Assembly (NCBI RefSeq): GCF_016805305.1
Contig: NZ_JAERQN010000006.1
Location: forward strand, 62,001 to 126,000
Direction of reading: 5' to 3'
DNA: 64,000 nt
Source: Falsiroseomonas ponticola
GTDB taxonomy: Bacteria; Pseudomonadota; Alphaproteobacteria; Acetobacterales; Acetobacteraceae
Position numbers and translations under genes: made by a program. Of this stretch, positions 24,450 to 34,057 are shown in pieces. The notes under the pieces were generated by a model. The model made no database searches. It saw only the letters and a list, made by a program, of their open reading frames with translations, and was not told the DNA's origin. Numbering within the stretch: the stretch's first letter is position 1; the number at the start of each line of letters is the position of its first letter.

Positions 24450-25307
24450 TCAGCAGCCCGACATGGCGATGCGGCAGGTGATGCTGGAACTCGCGGCCTC
24501 GGCCAGGCGGCAGGTGTTCAGCGCCTGCGCCTCCGCCTGTTCCCGCGTCTGGCCGACGCCGCTGGCCAGCCGCCGCACCTGCACCGGCGGCGTGGTCAGC
24601 GCCTGCACCAGGGCGCCGCAGGCATTCGGGAAATCCAGCGCCACGCGGCACTGGTTGCGGCCGGCCACGGCCTCGCAGGCCCGGATGGCGTCCATGTTCG
24701 CCGCCAGCCGGTCCGTCTTGCCGGAGGAGAAGCCGAAGGCGGTGGAGGGCGGTTCCGCCGTGTAGATGAAGCCGAAGCGCCCCCGCACCGCGGCCGCGGT
24801 GGCCCCCGCGGGCGCCGCCGCCTGGATGGTGCTGCCGCTGGCGCAGCGCGCCAGGCAGGCGTTCTGCAGGCTTTGCGGCTGGCTGTCGCAGGCGGTGCGG
24901 CAGGAAGGCGGGGGGGCGGCCACCGCGGCCGTCAGCCCCGGCGCGCTGGTGGACAGGCCGCGGAAGCAGGGCCCCGCCGCCGGGCCCGTGCCCTGGCCGC
25001 AGGCGTTCAGCGTGGGCGTCGCCCAGCGTTCCGCGGGGATGGCGATGCGCCAGGGCCCGCCATCCCGGCAGGACAGGTCCCAATAGGCGGTGCGCCGCGG
25101 GTCGAGCCCCGCCTGGAACAGCACCGTCACCTCCGCGCAGGCATAGCGGTTCTGCGTCAGCAGGCTGCGGAAGGCCTCCCGCCGCCCGGCCTCGTTCCGG
25201 GCCAGCAGGGCGTCGTTGGTCGGGTTGCCGGTCTGCGCCAGCGCCTCCGGCGCGCCCAGCGCCAGCAGGGCACCCAGCGCCAGCACCGCCGTTCGAATGA
25301 GCCCCAT
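24450..25307 (-). CDS. Secreted cysteine-rich protein with DUF4189-like C-terminal domain
   Basis: A 285-residue exported protein of unknown function. A signal peptide (MGLIRTAVLALGALLALG) ends near ALAQ. The mature part holds about 14 cysteines in two groups, consistent with disulfides in the periplasm. The last 110 residues resemble DUF4189: AFGFSSGKTDRLAANMDAIRAC, then CRVALDFPNACGALVQA and a final CRIAMSGC. An in-frame ATG at 25337 would put ten polar residues before the signal, so 25307 is preferred. The gene ends 36 bases before the orphan binding protein and may share its transcript. Confidence 0.7.
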   Translation of the reverse strand: MGLIRTAVLALGALLALGAPEALAQTGNPTNDALLARNEAGRREAFRSLLTQNRYACAEVTVLFQAGLDPRRTAYWDLSCRDGGPWRIAIPAERWATPTLNACGQGTGPAAGPCFRGLSTSAPGLTAAVAAPPPSCRTACDSQPQSLQNACLARCASGSTIQAAAPAGATAAAVRGRFGFIYTAEPPSTAFGFSSGKTDRLAANMDAIRACEAVAGRNQCRVALDFPNACGALVQALTTPPVQVRRLASGVGQTREQAEAQALNTCRLAEAASSSITCRIAMSGC

Positions 25308-25493
25308 GGCCCCGCCCCCAGACCGTTCCGCCCTCATCCTAGTGGTCGCGCCCGGCGCGGCAAGGTGCCCCGGGCGTCGCGTCCCGCGCTACTCCACGCC
25401 GGGCGTCCCAAGATGCTGGACGCCGCGCGCCCCGCGCTCTAGGCCAGGGCCGGGGTCGGATGCCGGCCCATGGATGGACGGAGCGGCTGAAGC

Positions 25494-26606
25494 ATGAAGA
25501 CGCGCGCGGCGGTGGCCTTTGCGGCCGGCAAGCCCCTTCAGGTGATGGATGTGGAGATCGGCGGCCCCCAGGCCGGCGAGGTGCTGGTGGAGGTGAAGGC
25601 CACCGGCCTCTGCCACACCGACCTCTACACCCTCTCGGGCGCCGATCCCGAGGGCCTCTTCCCCGCCATCCTGGGGCATGAGGGTGCCGGCATCGTGCGG
25701 GAGGTCGGCGCCGGCGTCACCAGCGTGAAGCCGGGCGACCATGTGATCCCGCTCTACACGCCGGAATGCCGGCAGTGCAAAACCTGCCTCAGCCAGCGCA
25801 GCAACCTCTGCACCGCCATCCGCGGCACCCAGGGCAAGGGCGTGATGCCGGACGGAACCAGCCGCTTCAGCTGCGACGGCGCCCCCGTCATGCACTACAT
25901 GGGCTGCAGCACCTTCGCCAACTTCACGATCCTCCCTGAGATCGCCTTGGCGAAAGTCCGCGAAGACGCGCCCTTCGAAAAAATCTGCTACATCGGCTGC
26001 GGGGTGACGACGGGCATCGGCGCCGTCATCAACACCGCCAAGGTCTGGGCCGGCGCCAATGTCGCGGTCTTCGGCCTCGGCGGCATCGGGCTCAACGTGA
26101 TCCAGGGCGCGCGGATGGTCGGCGCCGACAGGATCATCGGCGTCGATCTCAACCCGGCGCGGGAGGCAATGGCCCGCAAGTTCGGCATGACCGACTTCAT
26201 CAACCCGAACGAGGTCGGCCACGACAAGGTCGTGCAGGCGATCGTGGACCTCACGGGCGGCGGCGCCGATTTCAGCTTCGAGTGCATCGGCAATGTGAAA
26301 GTCATGCGCCAGGCGCTGGAATGCACGCATCGCGGCTGGGGTGAATCCATCATCATCGGCGTGGCCGGCGCGGGGCAGGAGATCAGCACCCGTCCCTTCC
26401 AGCTGGTGACGGGGCGTTCCTGGCGCGGCACGGCCTTCGGCGGCGCCCGCGGCCGGACCGACGTGCCGAAGATCGTGGACTGGTACATGCAGGGCAAGAT
26501 CGACATCGACAGCCTGATCACCCATGTCATGCCGCTCGATGACATCAACCATGGCTTCGAGCTGATGGAGAAGGGCGAGTCCATCCGCTCGGTGGTCGTG
26601 TACTGA
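25494..26606 (+). CDS. frmA: S-(hydroxymethyl)glutathione dehydrogenase / class III alcohol dehydrogenase
   Basis: A 370-residue zinc enzyme that oxidises the formaldehyde-glutathione adduct with NAD, detoxifying formaldehyde. The catalytic-zinc region [17 protein letters not shown] and HEGAGIV are present. The structural zinc cysteines lie in the segment with [15 protein letters not shown], and the NAD fold has [14 protein letters not shown]. Length and sequence are those of the family. The S-formylglutathione hydrolase gene that often follows is absent; the next gene, 7 bases on, is a flavoprotein. GGAG lies about 14 bases upstream of ATG 25494. Confidence 0.97.
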   Translation: MKTRAAVAFAAGKPLQVMDVEIGGPQAGEVLVEVKATGLCHTDLYTLSGADPEGLFPAILGHEGAGIVREVGAGVTSVKPGDHVIPLYTPECRQCKTCLSQRSNLCTAIRGTQGKGVMPDGTSRFSCDGAPVMHYMGCSTFANFTILPEIALAKVREDAPFEKICYIGCGVTTGIGAVINTAKVWAGANVAVFGLGGIGLNVIQGARMVGADRIIGVDLNPAREAMARKFGMTDFINPNEVGHDKVVQAIVDLTGGGADFSFECIGNVKVMRQALECTHRGWGESIIIGVAGAGQEISTRPFQLVTGRSWRGTAFGGARGRTDVPKIVDWYMQGKIDIDSLITHVMPLDDINHGFELMEKGESIRSVVVY

Positions 26607-26613
26607 GGCACCC

Positions 26614-28257
26614 ATGCTCCGCCTGACCGAACTGAAGCTGCCGCTGAACCACCCGGAAGGGGCGATCGAGGCAGCCCTGCGCGAGAAGCTCGGCCTGAAG
26701 GGGGGGGCGCTGCGCGCCTTCTCCGTCGCGCGCCGGGCCTGGGATGCGCGCAAGCGGTCGGCGATCGAGCTTGTCTATTCCATCGACTTCGAGGTGGCGG
26801 ACGAGGCCGCGCTGCTGCGCCGCTTCGCGAGCCACCCGGTGCTGGGCCGCACCCTCGGCCCCACGCCCGATACCAGCTACCGTCCCGTCGCCCGCGCCCC
26901 CGCCAGCCTGCCGAAGCGCCCCGTCGTCATCGGCACCGGCCCCTGCGGATTGTTCGCAGCGCTGATCCTGGCGGAGATGGGCTTTCGCCCGATCATCCTC
27001 GACCGCGGCAAGGTGGTGCGCGAACGCACCAAGGATACCTGGGCCTTGTGGCGCCGCGGCGTGCTGACGCCCGAGAGCAACGTGCAGTTCGGGGAGGGCG
27101 GCGCCGGCACCTTCTCCGACGGCAAGCTCTGGTCCGGCATCAAGGACCCCCAGCATCTCGGCCGCAAGGTCCTGACCGAATTCGTCGCCGCCGGCGCGCC
27201 CGAGGAAATCCTCTTCGTCGCCAAGCCGCATATCGGCACCTTCCGCCTGGTGACGATGGTCGAAAGCCTGCGCGCGAAGATCGAGGCGCTGGGCGGCGAA
27301 TACCGCTTCGGCACCAAGGTCGTGGACTTCATCGTGGAGACCGGCCGCGACGGCCAGCGCCGCATGCGCGGCGTGGTGACGGAGGCCGGCGACACGATCG
27401 AGACCGACCACGTCGTCCTCGCCATCGGCCACTCCGCCCGCGACACATTTTCGCGGATTCACGCCGCGGGTGTGTTCGTGGAGCCGAAGCCCTTCTCCAT
27501 CGGGGTGCGGATCGAGCATCCGCAATCCATCATCGACCGCGCGCGCTTCGGTGATTTCGCGGGCAACCCGATCCTGGGCGCGGCCGACTACAAGCTGGTC
27601 CACCACTGCGGGAATGGCCGCTCCGTCTATTCCTTCTGCATGTGCCCCGGCGGCACCGTCGTCGCCGCCACCAGCGAACCCGGCCGCGTCGTGACCAACG
27701 GCATGAGCCAGTATTCGCGCGCCGAGCGGAACGCCAATGCCGGCATCGTCGTCGGCATCACGCCGGAGGTGGACTATCCCGGCCATCCCCTTGCCGGCAT
27801 CGACTTCCAGCGGCACTGGGAGGAACGCGCCTTCGTCGCCGGCGGCGGCACCTATGCCGCGCCCGGCCAGCGCGTCGGCGATTTCCTGGCGGGCCGCGCC
27901 TCCACCTCGCTCGGCGCGGTGGTGCCCAGCTACAAGCCCGGCGTCACGCCGACCGACCTCTCCCTCTGCCTGCCCGATTTCGTCGTGGCCGCGATCCGGG
28001 AGGCGCTTCCCGCCTTCGGCCGCACCATCAAGGGCTTCGATTTGGAGGATGCGGTGATGACGGGCGTGGAGACGCGCACCTCCTCCCCCATCCGCATCCG
28101 GCGCGACGCCACGATGCGCAGCATCAACACCCTCGGCCTCTATCCGGCCGGCGAGGGCGCCGGCTATGCTGGCGGCATCTTCTCCGCCGGCGTGGACGGC
28201 ATCCGCGTGGCGGAGGCCGTGGGCCGCGACATGGCTGGATTGGCGGCCGCGGCGTGA
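26614..28257 (+). CDS. FAD-dependent dehydrogenase of the COG2509 type
   Basis: A 547-residue flavoprotein. An N-terminal domain of about 100 residues precedes the FAD motif VVIGTGPCGLFAALILAEMG (residues 106-125). Then comes the family block VQFGEGGAGTFSDGKLWSGIKD near 155-177, and the C-terminal AGEGAGYAGGIFSAGVDGIRVAEA closes the FAD site. The family is widespread but its physiological substrate is not known to me. The stop overlaps a GTG start of a second, different FAD oxidoreductase. Confidence 0.9.
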   Translation: MLRLTELKLPLNHPEGAIEAALREKLGLKGGALRAFSVARRAWDARKRSAIELVYSIDFEVADEAALLRRFASHPVLGRTLGPTPDTSYRPVARAPASLPKRPVVIGTGPCGLFAALILAEMGFRPIILDRGKVVRERTKDTWALWRRGVLTPESNVQFGEGGAGTFSDGKLWSGIKDPQHLGRKVLTEFVAAGAPEEILFVAKPHIGTFRLVTMVESLRAKIEALGGEYRFGTKVVDFIVETGRDGQRRMRGVVTEAGDTIETDHVVLAIGHSARDTFSRIHAAGVFVEPKPFSIGVRIEHPQSIIDRARFGDFAGNPILGAADYKLVHHCGNGRSVYSFCMCPGGTVVAATSEPGRVVTNGMSQYSRAERNANAGIVVGITPEVDYPGHPLAGIDFQRHWEERAFVAGGGTYAAPGQRVGDFLAGRASTSLGAVVPSYKPGVTPTDLSLCLPDFVVAAIREALPAFGRTIKGFDLEDAVMTGVETRTSSPIRIRRDATMRSINTLGLYPAGEGAGYAGGIFSAGVDGIRVAEAVGRDMAGLAAAA

Positions 28258-29429
28258 ACCACTTCGATGTCGTCGTGCTCGGCGCCGGCGCCGCGGGCCT
28301 CTTCGCCGCGATGCGCGCGGGGCAGCGCGGGCGGCGCGTGGTCCTGCTGGACCATGCGGAGGAGCCGGGCAAGAAGATCCTGATCTCCGGCGGCGGGCGC
28401 TGCAACTTCACCAATACCGGCTGCGTGCCGGACCGCTTCCTCTCGCAGAACCGCCACTTCGCGCGCTCCGCGCTCGCCCGCTACACCCAGCACGACTTTC
28501 TCCAGCTTGTGCAAAAGCACCGCATCGCCTTCCACGAGAAGACGCTCGGGCAACTCTTCTGCGACGGCTCCGCGCGGCAGATCGTCGCCATGCTGGTGCA
28601 GGAATGCGAGGCCGCCGGCGTCGATCTCCGCTGCCACACCCGCATCACCGGCATCACGAAGGACACCGCCTTCCGCATCGAAACGAGCGGCGGCCCCTTC
28701 ACCGCCGACAGCCTGGTGGTCGCCACCGGCAGCCTCTCCATCCCCAAGATGGGCGCCACCGGCTTCGCGCATGATTTGGCGATGCAGTTCGGCCTGCCGC
28801 TGACGGAGATCCGCCCCGCCCTGGTGCCGCTCACCTTCGGCGATGCGATGCTGGACCTCATGCGCCCGCTCTCCGGCCTGGCGCTGGACAGCGTCGCCAA
28901 GGCGGGCAAGGCGGCGTTCCGGGAGGCGATGCTCTTCACCCATCGCGGCCTCTCCGGCCCGGCGATCCTCCAGGCCTCCTCCTATTGGCGCGAAGGCCAG
29001 CCCCTCACGCTGGACCTCACGCCCGACCGCGACGCCACCGCCGCGCTGCTCGCCGGCAAGCGCGCGCGGCCGAAGGCGGAGGCGAAGACGATCCTCGGCG
29101 ATCTCCTCCCCGCCCGCCTCGCCGCCGCGCTCGCCGCGCTCCACCTCCCCCCCCGCACCATCGGCGAGATCGGCGATGGCGACCTCCGCAAGCTGGGCGC
29201 AATGTTGAAGGCCTGGGTGCTCAAGCCCAGCGGGACGGAGGGCTACGCCAAGGCCGAGGTCACGCTCGGCGGCGTCGATACCGAAGCCCTCTCCTCCCAG
29301 ACCATGATGGCGAAGACGGTGCCCGGCCTGTTCTTCATCGGCGAGGCCGTGGACGTCACCGGCTGGCTCGGCGGCTACAATTTCCAATGGGCCTGGTCGA
29401 GCGGCTGGGCCGCCGGCGAAGCCGCCTAA
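28254..29429 (+). CDS. HI0933/YhiN-family NAD(P)/FAD oxidoreductase
   Basis: A 391-residue flavoprotein of the HI0933 (BaiN-like) family. FAD motif VVVLGAGAAGLFAAMRAGQRG is at the N-terminus, followed by KKILISGGGRCNFTN near 41-55 and the C-terminal FIGEAVDVTGWLGGYNFQWAWSSGWAAG. Members are linked to reduction of unsaturated substrates, but no general role is established. The start is GTG 28254, which overlaps the preceding stop (GTGA), so the two flavoproteins are co-translated. A strong hairpin follows at 29432. Confidence 0.9.
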   Translation: MNHFDVVVLGAGAAGLFAAMRAGQRGRRVVLLDHAEEPGKKILISGGGRCNFTNTGCVPDRFLSQNRHFARSALARYTQHDFLQLVQKHRIAFHEKTLGQLFCDGSARQIVAMLVQECEAAGVDLRCHTRITGITKDTAFRIETSGGPFTADSLVVATGSLSIPKMGATGFAHDLAMQFGLPLTEIRPALVPLTFGDAMLDLMRPLSGLALDSVAKAGKAAFREAMLFTHRGLSGPAILQASSYWREGQPLTLDLTPDRDATAALLAGKRARPKAEAKTILGDLLPARLAAALAALHLPPRTIGEIGDGDLRKLGAMLKAWVLKPSGTEGYAKAEVTLGGVDTEALSSQTMMAKTVPGLFFIGEAVDVTGWLGGYNFQWAWSSGWAAGEAA

Positions 29430-29431
29430 CT

Positions 29432-29457
29432 CCCTCCCCCGCGCTTGCGGGGGAGGG
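29432..29457 (+). terminator. Hairpin after the YhiN-like gene
   Basis: A perfect 11-base stem (29432-29442 with 29447-29457) and 4-base loop two bases after the stop codon, followed by a G-rich tail and no U-tract. It may terminate or stabilise the message; similar CCCTCCCCCGC hairpins are common repeats in GC-rich alphaproteobacteria. Confidence 0.6.
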
Positions 29458-29541
29458 TTGGGGTGGGGGTCGGCGCCACACTGCTTGGCAGCACGGGTAA
29501 ACCATCCGAAGCTTCCCCCAACACATTCGGGGAACGGCACC

Positions 29542-30744
29542 ATGGCCAAGCGCGGCATGCAGTTCGGGATCTTCCTGGCCCCCTTCCATCGCCTCGGCGA
29601 CAACCCGACCCTCGCCATCTCCCGCGACATCGAAATGCTGGAATGGCTGGACCGCCTCGGCTTCGACGAGGCCTGGATCGGGGAGCATCATTCCGCGGGG
29701 TGGGAGACCATCGCCTCCCCCGAGCTCATCATCGCCGCCGCCGCCGAACGCACGAAGCACATCCGGCTCGGCTCCGGCGTCACCTCCCTGCCCTACCATC
29801 ATCCCTTCCTGGTCGCGCAGCGCTTCGTGCAGCTGGACCACATGACGAGGGGCCGCGCCATGCTGGGCTGCGGGCCGGGCGCGCTGGTCTCCGACGCCTA
29901 TATGCTCGGCATCGATGCGACGACCCAGCGCCGCCGGATGGATGAGGCGCTGGAAGCCATCATGGCGCTGCTCGCCTGCGACGGCCCCGTGACGCGCAAG
30001 ACCGACTGGTTCGAGATGAAGGAGGCGCGCCTCCACCTCCGCCCCTATTCCGACCCGCATTTCCCGATCGCGGTCGCCAGCACCCTGACGCCCGCCGGCC
30101 CCGCCACCGCGGGCAAGCATGGCGTCGGCATCCTCTCGCTCGGCGCCGGCATGCCCGGCGGCCCCGCCGCGCTGCCCGGCCAGTGGAAGATCGCGGAGGA
30201 AGCCGCCGCCGCCGCCGGCAAGACCATCAGCCGCCGCGACTGGCGCCTGGTGATGAATGTCCATGTCGCGGAGACGGACGAGCAGGCCATGGCCGATGTG
30301 AAGATCGGCGAACGCCTGGAAACCGCCACCTATTTCGAGGATGCGCTGGGCCGCCCGCCCGGCCGGTCCCAGGATCCGCTGACCGATGGCGTGAAGGCCG
30401 GCACCACCCTCGTCGGATCGCCGGAGACGGTGGCGCGCGGCATCGAGAAACTCGTGGAAGCCAGCGATGGCGGCTTCGGCGGCTTCATGTTCCGCGCCAA
30501 TGACTGGGCGAACCGCGAACAGACCTGGCGCAGCTACGAACTCTTCGCGCGCTGGGTCATGCCCCGCTTCCAGCAATCGCTGGAGACGGTGCGCGGCTCC
30601 TACGAATGGGCCGTCGCCAACCGCAAGACGATCTTCAGCCCGAATGTGGAGGCGCTGCGCAAGGCCTTCACCGACCATGGCAGCGCGGTGCCGGAAAGCT
30701 TCGATGCGCGGGCCTCCGGCGCGCGGGACCTCAAGGTGCCGTAG
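29542..30744 (+). CDS. Luciferase-like (LLM-class) flavin-dependent monooxygenase
   Basis: A 400-residue TIM-barrel flavin enzyme. The N-terminus MQFGIFLAPFHRLGDNPTLAI and the loop EAWIGEHHSAGWE are typical of bacterial-luciferase-fold monooxygenases, which use reduced FMN from a partner reductase to oxidise small organics. A C-terminal extension of about 50 residues beyond the barrel is present. GGGGAA precedes ATG 29542. No flavin reductase is adjacent. Following genes (a Bug-type binding protein and a ThDP enzyme) run in the same direction and may belong to the same degradation pathway. Confidence 0.92.
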   Translation: MAKRGMQFGIFLAPFHRLGDNPTLAISRDIEMLEWLDRLGFDEAWIGEHHSAGWETIASPELIIAAAAERTKHIRLGSGVTSLPYHHPFLVAQRFVQLDHMTRGRAMLGCGPGALVSDAYMLGIDATTQRRRMDEALEAIMALLACDGPVTRKTDWFEMKEARLHLRPYSDPHFPIAVASTLTPAGPATAGKHGVGILSLGAGMPGGPAALPGQWKIAEEAAAAAGKTISRRDWRLVMNVHVAETDEQAMADVKIGERLETATYFEDALGRPPGRSQDPLTDGVKAGTTLVGSPETVARGIEKLVEASDGGFGGFMFRANDWANREQTWRSYELFARWVMPRFQQSLETVRGSYEWAVANRKTIFSPNVEALRKAFTDHGSAVPESFDARASGARDLKVP

Positions 30745-30809
30745 CCCCCTTCCCCCGCGCGGAAACGGCATCCTAGGATACCAGCACCCAAGCCGGAGAC
30801 CGCGCCCGC

Positions 30810-31769
30810 ATGCCACGCCGCCTCCTCCTTCTGCTGGCCCTGCTGCTGCTGCCCCTCGCCGCCCGGGCGCAATCCTGGCCCGACAGGCCGATCCGCCTGA
30901 TCATCCCCTTCGGCGCCGGCGGCATCAGCGACAGCGTCGGGCGGATCGGGGCGGAATGGCTGTCGAAGCAGCTCGGCGTGCCGGTGGTGGCGGATAACCG
31001 CCCCGGCGGCAATGGCGCGATCGGGATGGAGGCGGTGCTGCGCAGCCCGGCCGATGGCTACACGCTGCTCGGCGCCAGCGCGTCCCACCTGGTGGTGCTG
31101 CCGCTGATGCAGCGCCTGACCTTCGATCCGCAGCGCGATTTCACGCCCATCTCCATGACCGCCGGCAATCCGCTTGTCCTGGCCGTCGCCACCGGCATGG
31201 GCCCCACGACCCTGCCCGCCTTCCGGGACATGGTCGCGGCGCGTCCGGGCCAGCTGCAATACGCCTCCGGCGGCACCGGCGGCCTCAGCCATCTCGGCAT
31301 GGAGGTGCTGCTCCAGCGCCTCGGCCTGCAGATGGAACACGTGCCCTATCGCAGCGGGCCGCTCGCCATGCAGGACATGATGGGCGGGCGCATCCAGGTG
31401 CATCTCGGCAATGCGCTGGACATGACCGCGGCGCGGGATGCCGGGATGATTCGCCTCCTCGCCGTCACCGGCGCCACCCGCAGCGCCATCCTGCCGGATG
31501 TGCCGACCGTCGCCGAACAGGGCTGGCCGGGCTTCGAGGTGACCACCTGGAACGGCCTGGCCGGCCCCGCCGGCCTGCCCGTTGCGATCCGGGACCGCAT
31601 CGCCGGCGCCATGCGCCAGGCCTGCGCCGATGACGGGGTCCGCCGTTCCCTGCTCCGCATCGGCGCCGATCCGCTCTGCAGCACGCCGGCGGAGATGGCC
31701 GCCTCCATGCAGCGCCTCACCCCCATCATGCGGGAGGCGATCGCCCTCTCCGGCGCTACCGTGAACTGA
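30810..31769 (+). CDS. Bug/TctC-family periplasmic binding protein
   Basis: A 319-residue tripartite-tricarboxylate-transporter-type receptor. A signal ends at AARAQS (about residue 23), followed by the family opening [24 protein letters not shown], then the [10 protein letters not shown] ligand loop. No TctA/TctB membrane genes are in the window, as is normal for the expanded Bug families of some proteobacteria. It lies 18 bases upstream of the ThDP enzyme gene, hinting at a shared substrate, probably a carboxylate. Confidence 0.93.
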   Translation: MPRRLLLLLALLLLPLAARAQSWPDRPIRLIIPFGAGGISDSVGRIGAEWLSKQLGVPVVADNRPGGNGAIGMEAVLRSPADGYTLLGASASHLVVLPLMQRLTFDPQRDFTPISMTAGNPLVLAVATGMGPTTLPAFRDMVAARPGQLQYASGGTGGLSHLGMEVLLQRLGLQMEHVPYRSGPLAMQDMMGGRIQVHLGNALDMTAARDAGMIRLLAVTGATRSAILPDVPTVAEQGWPGFEVTTWNGLAGPAGLPVAIRDRIAGAMRQACADDGVRRSLLRIGADPLCSTPAEMAASMQRLTPIMREAIALSGATVN

Positions 31770-31787
31770 ATTGGGGTGAACCGAATC

Positions 31788-33467
31788 ATGGAAAGCGCGG
31801 CCGAGATCTTCCTCCGCCAGCTCGGCGCCTCCGGCGTCGACTACCTCTTCGCCAATGGCGGTACCGACTTCCCGCCGATCGTGGAGGCCTATGCCCGTCA
31901 CGACGGCACCAACCATCGCCTGCCGCGGCCGATGACCGTGCCGCATGAGAATGCCGCGGTCGCCATGGCGCATGGCGCCTACATGATGACCGGCCGCCCG
32001 CAGGCCGTGATGGTGCACGTCAATGTCGGCACCGCGAACACCGTGAACGGCATCCTCAACGCCAACCGCGACCACACGCCCGTCTTCGTGCTCGCCGGCC
32101 GCACGCCCTATTCGGAACATGGCCGCCACGGCGCCCGCACCCGCAACATCCATTGGGCGCAGGAGATGTTCGACCAGGCCGGCATGGTGCGGGAGGCCGT
32201 GAAATGGGATGGCGAGCTGCGCCAGCCCGACCAGGCGGCGGACCTCGTGCGCCGCGCGCTCGGCATCGCCATGGCCTCCCCCCGCGGCCCCGTCTACGCG
32301 ACCCTGCCGCGGGACACGCTGGCCGCCCCCGCCGGCAAGGCGCGCGTGGCCGAACCCCCGCCCCCGGCCGCGCCGCCCCTCCCCGACCCCGCCGCGCTGG
32401 CGGAGGCCGCGCGGATGCTGGCGGCGGCGCAGCGCCCCCTCGTCATCACCTCCGCCGCCGGGCGCACGCGGGCGGGCTTCGATGCGCTGGTCGATCTGGC
32501 CACGCGCTTCGCCCTGCCCGTCATCAGCTTCACGCCCCGCTTCGTGAACTTCCCCGCCGACCACCCGATGCACCAGGGCTATGAGCCGAGCCCGCTGCTC
32601 GATGACGCCGATTGCGTGCTGGTGATCGACACCGACGTGCCCTGGATCCCCCATCTCCAGGGCCCGCCGGAGGGCAGCCGCGTCATCCATCTCGGCGAGG
32701 ATCCGCTCTTCGCCCGCTATCCCATGCGCAGCTTCCCGACGGACCTCGCCATCACCGGCGATGTCGCGACGGCGCTGCGCGGCCTGTCGGCAGCCCTCGA
32801 TCCGCTGCTGTCGGCCGAGGCCGTGGCCAGCCGCGCCGCCGCCCTGGCCGAGCGCTCCGCCCGCCAGCGCGCCGCCTGGGCGCAGGCCGTGGCCGCGCCG
32901 CCCGACGGCCCCATCACGCCGGAATGGATCAGCCACTGCCTGGCGGAGGCCCTGCCGGCCGAAGCCGTGGTGGTGAACGAATACCCGCTGCGCCAGACCC
33001 ATTGCCCCCGCACCCGCCACGGCACCTTCTACGGCCAGAGCACGGCGGGCGGCCTCGGCTGGGGCTTCGGCGCGGCACTCGGCGCCAAGCTGGCGGCGCC
33101 GGAGAAGCTGATCGTCGCGACGCTCGGCGACGGCGCCTATGTCTTCAACAACCCCACCGCCTGCCACTGGGTGGCGGAGGCGCATCAGCTGCCCGTCCTC
33201 GTCGTCGTCTTCAACAACGCGATGTATGGCGCGGTCCGGAATTCGACGCTGGCCATGTACCGGGACGGCGCCGCGGCAAAGACGGGGGGCGAGCTGCTGG
33301 CCGACCTCTCCCCCTCGCCCGCCTTCGAGAAGCTGGCCGAGGCCAGCGGCGGGCATGGGGAGCGGGTGACGGACCCGGCCGAACTGCCGGCCGCGCTGCG
33401 TCGTGCCATCGCGGTGGTGACGCAGGAGAAGCGCCAGGCCCTGGTCAACGTGGTCTGCCGCTACTGA
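31788..33467 (+). CDS. Thiamine-diphosphate-dependent enzyme (acetolactate synthase-like)
   Basis: A 559-residue ThDP enzyme with the order pyrimidine-binding domain, central domain, pyrophosphate-binding domain. The glutamate that activates ThDP is in VPHENAAVAMAHG (about residues 46-58). The Mg-diphosphate motif runs from LGDGAYVFNN (near 446) to the later FNNAMYG. It probably decarboxylates a 2-oxo acid, or joins or cleaves C-C bonds; true acetolactate synthase is unlikely because there is no small subunit gene. ATG 31788 is preceded by GGGGTG at a good distance; GTG 31776 is an alternative start. Confidence 0.9.
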   Translation: MESAAEIFLRQLGASGVDYLFANGGTDFPPIVEAYARHDGTNHRLPRPMTVPHENAAVAMAHGAYMMTGRPQAVMVHVNVGTANTVNGILNANRDHTPVFVLAGRTPYSEHGRHGARTRNIHWAQEMFDQAGMVREAVKWDGELRQPDQAADLVRRALGIAMASPRGPVYATLPRDTLAAPAGKARVAEPPPPAAPPLPDPAALAEAARMLAAAQRPLVITSAAGRTRAGFDALVDLATRFALPVISFTPRFVNFPADHPMHQGYEPSPLLDDADCVLVIDTDVPWIPHLQGPPEGSRVIHLGEDPLFARYPMRSFPTDLAITGDVATALRGLSAALDPLLSAEAVASRAAALAERSARQRAAWAQAVAAPPDGPITPEWISHCLAEALPAEAVVVNEYPLRQTHCPRTRHGTFYGQSTAGGLGWGFGAALGAKLAAPEKLIVATLGDGAYVFNNPTACHWVAEAHQLPVLVVVFNNAMYGAVRNSTLAMYRDGAAAKTGGELLADLSPSPAFEKLAEASGGHGERVTDPAELPAALRRAIAVVTQEKRQALVNVVCRY

Positions 33468-33631
33468 GCGGCAGCGGGAAGCACTGGCATCCGGCCGGCG
33501 TTTCTGTTACGTTCTCACCATCAAGCGCCCGAGCTGCGTCTTGTGCCCCGCCGGGCCGGCACGGAGGAAGGTGCGAAAAACGGTGCTAAACGACCCTAAT
33601 CGGCATAATCGGCTAAAGTCATAGTAGTGAC

Positions 33632-34057
33632 CTAAGCGGGTCGCATCCCGAGCGATTCCTGGAAGCGCAGCAGGTAGCCATCAGGGTCCTGCACGATGAA
33701 CTGCCGCACGCCGGACTCCCGCTCCCCGGCGCGGTACCACTTCTCCTCCGGCGCCAGGTAGAGCGGCCAGGACGCCGCCTGAAGCGCCGCCAGCAGGGGC
33801 GCGATGGCGGGCAGCTCGATCTGCAGGTTGATGCCCCGGCCGAAGGGGCGTTCCAGCTTGCCGGTGATCCAGCGGCGGCCAGGCCGGAAGGCTTCCTCCA
33901 GCATCACCTGCACGCCGTCCCGGTGGAGGTAGGCGAAGCCATCCTCCGGCCGGTCATAGGCGACGGCAAAGCCACAAAGCCCGCCCCAGAAGCGGAGGCT
34001 GGCCTCCAGGTCGGAGACCAGCAGTTCCGGGACGAGCTTCGCGTAGGCGAAGGTCAC
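33632..34057 (-). CDS. VOC/bleomycin-resistance-like protein
   Basis: A 141-residue single-domain VOC protein with the fold start PELLVSDLEASLRFW and the end VQDPDGYLLRFQESL, as in bleomycin-binding and glyoxalase-like proteins. It starts at GTG 34057, overlapping the stop of the HupE/UreJ gene, so it is the last member of the urease transcript by position. A link to urease or nickel is not evident. The adjoining gap 33468-33631 is comparatively AT-rich near 33595-33625, with two close AATCGGC words, but no gene is seen there. Confidence 0.85.
   Translation of the reverse strand: MTFAYAKLVPELLVSDLEASLRFWGGLCGFAVAYDRPEDGFAYLHRDGVQVMLEEAFRPGRRWITGKLERPFGRGINLQIELPAIAPLLAALQAASWPLYLAPEEKWYRAGERESGVRQFIVQDPDGYLLRFQESLGMRPA

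Noticed and set aside
29432..29480. Mobile repeat or insertion-sequence end
   Set aside because: It is a single hairpin after a stop codon, without a transposase, target duplication or second copy in the window; kept only as a terminator-like hairpin.
31788..33467. Annotation as acetolactate synthase large subunit (ilvB)
   Set aside because: There is no ilvN next to it and the gene sits among catabolic and binding-protein genes; only the ThDP-enzyme family is supported.
33468..33631. Possible tRNA or small RNA in a comparatively AT-rich gap
   Set aside because: No cloverleaf, no strong hairpin and no recognisable promoter-terminator pair; only two nearby AATCGGC words.
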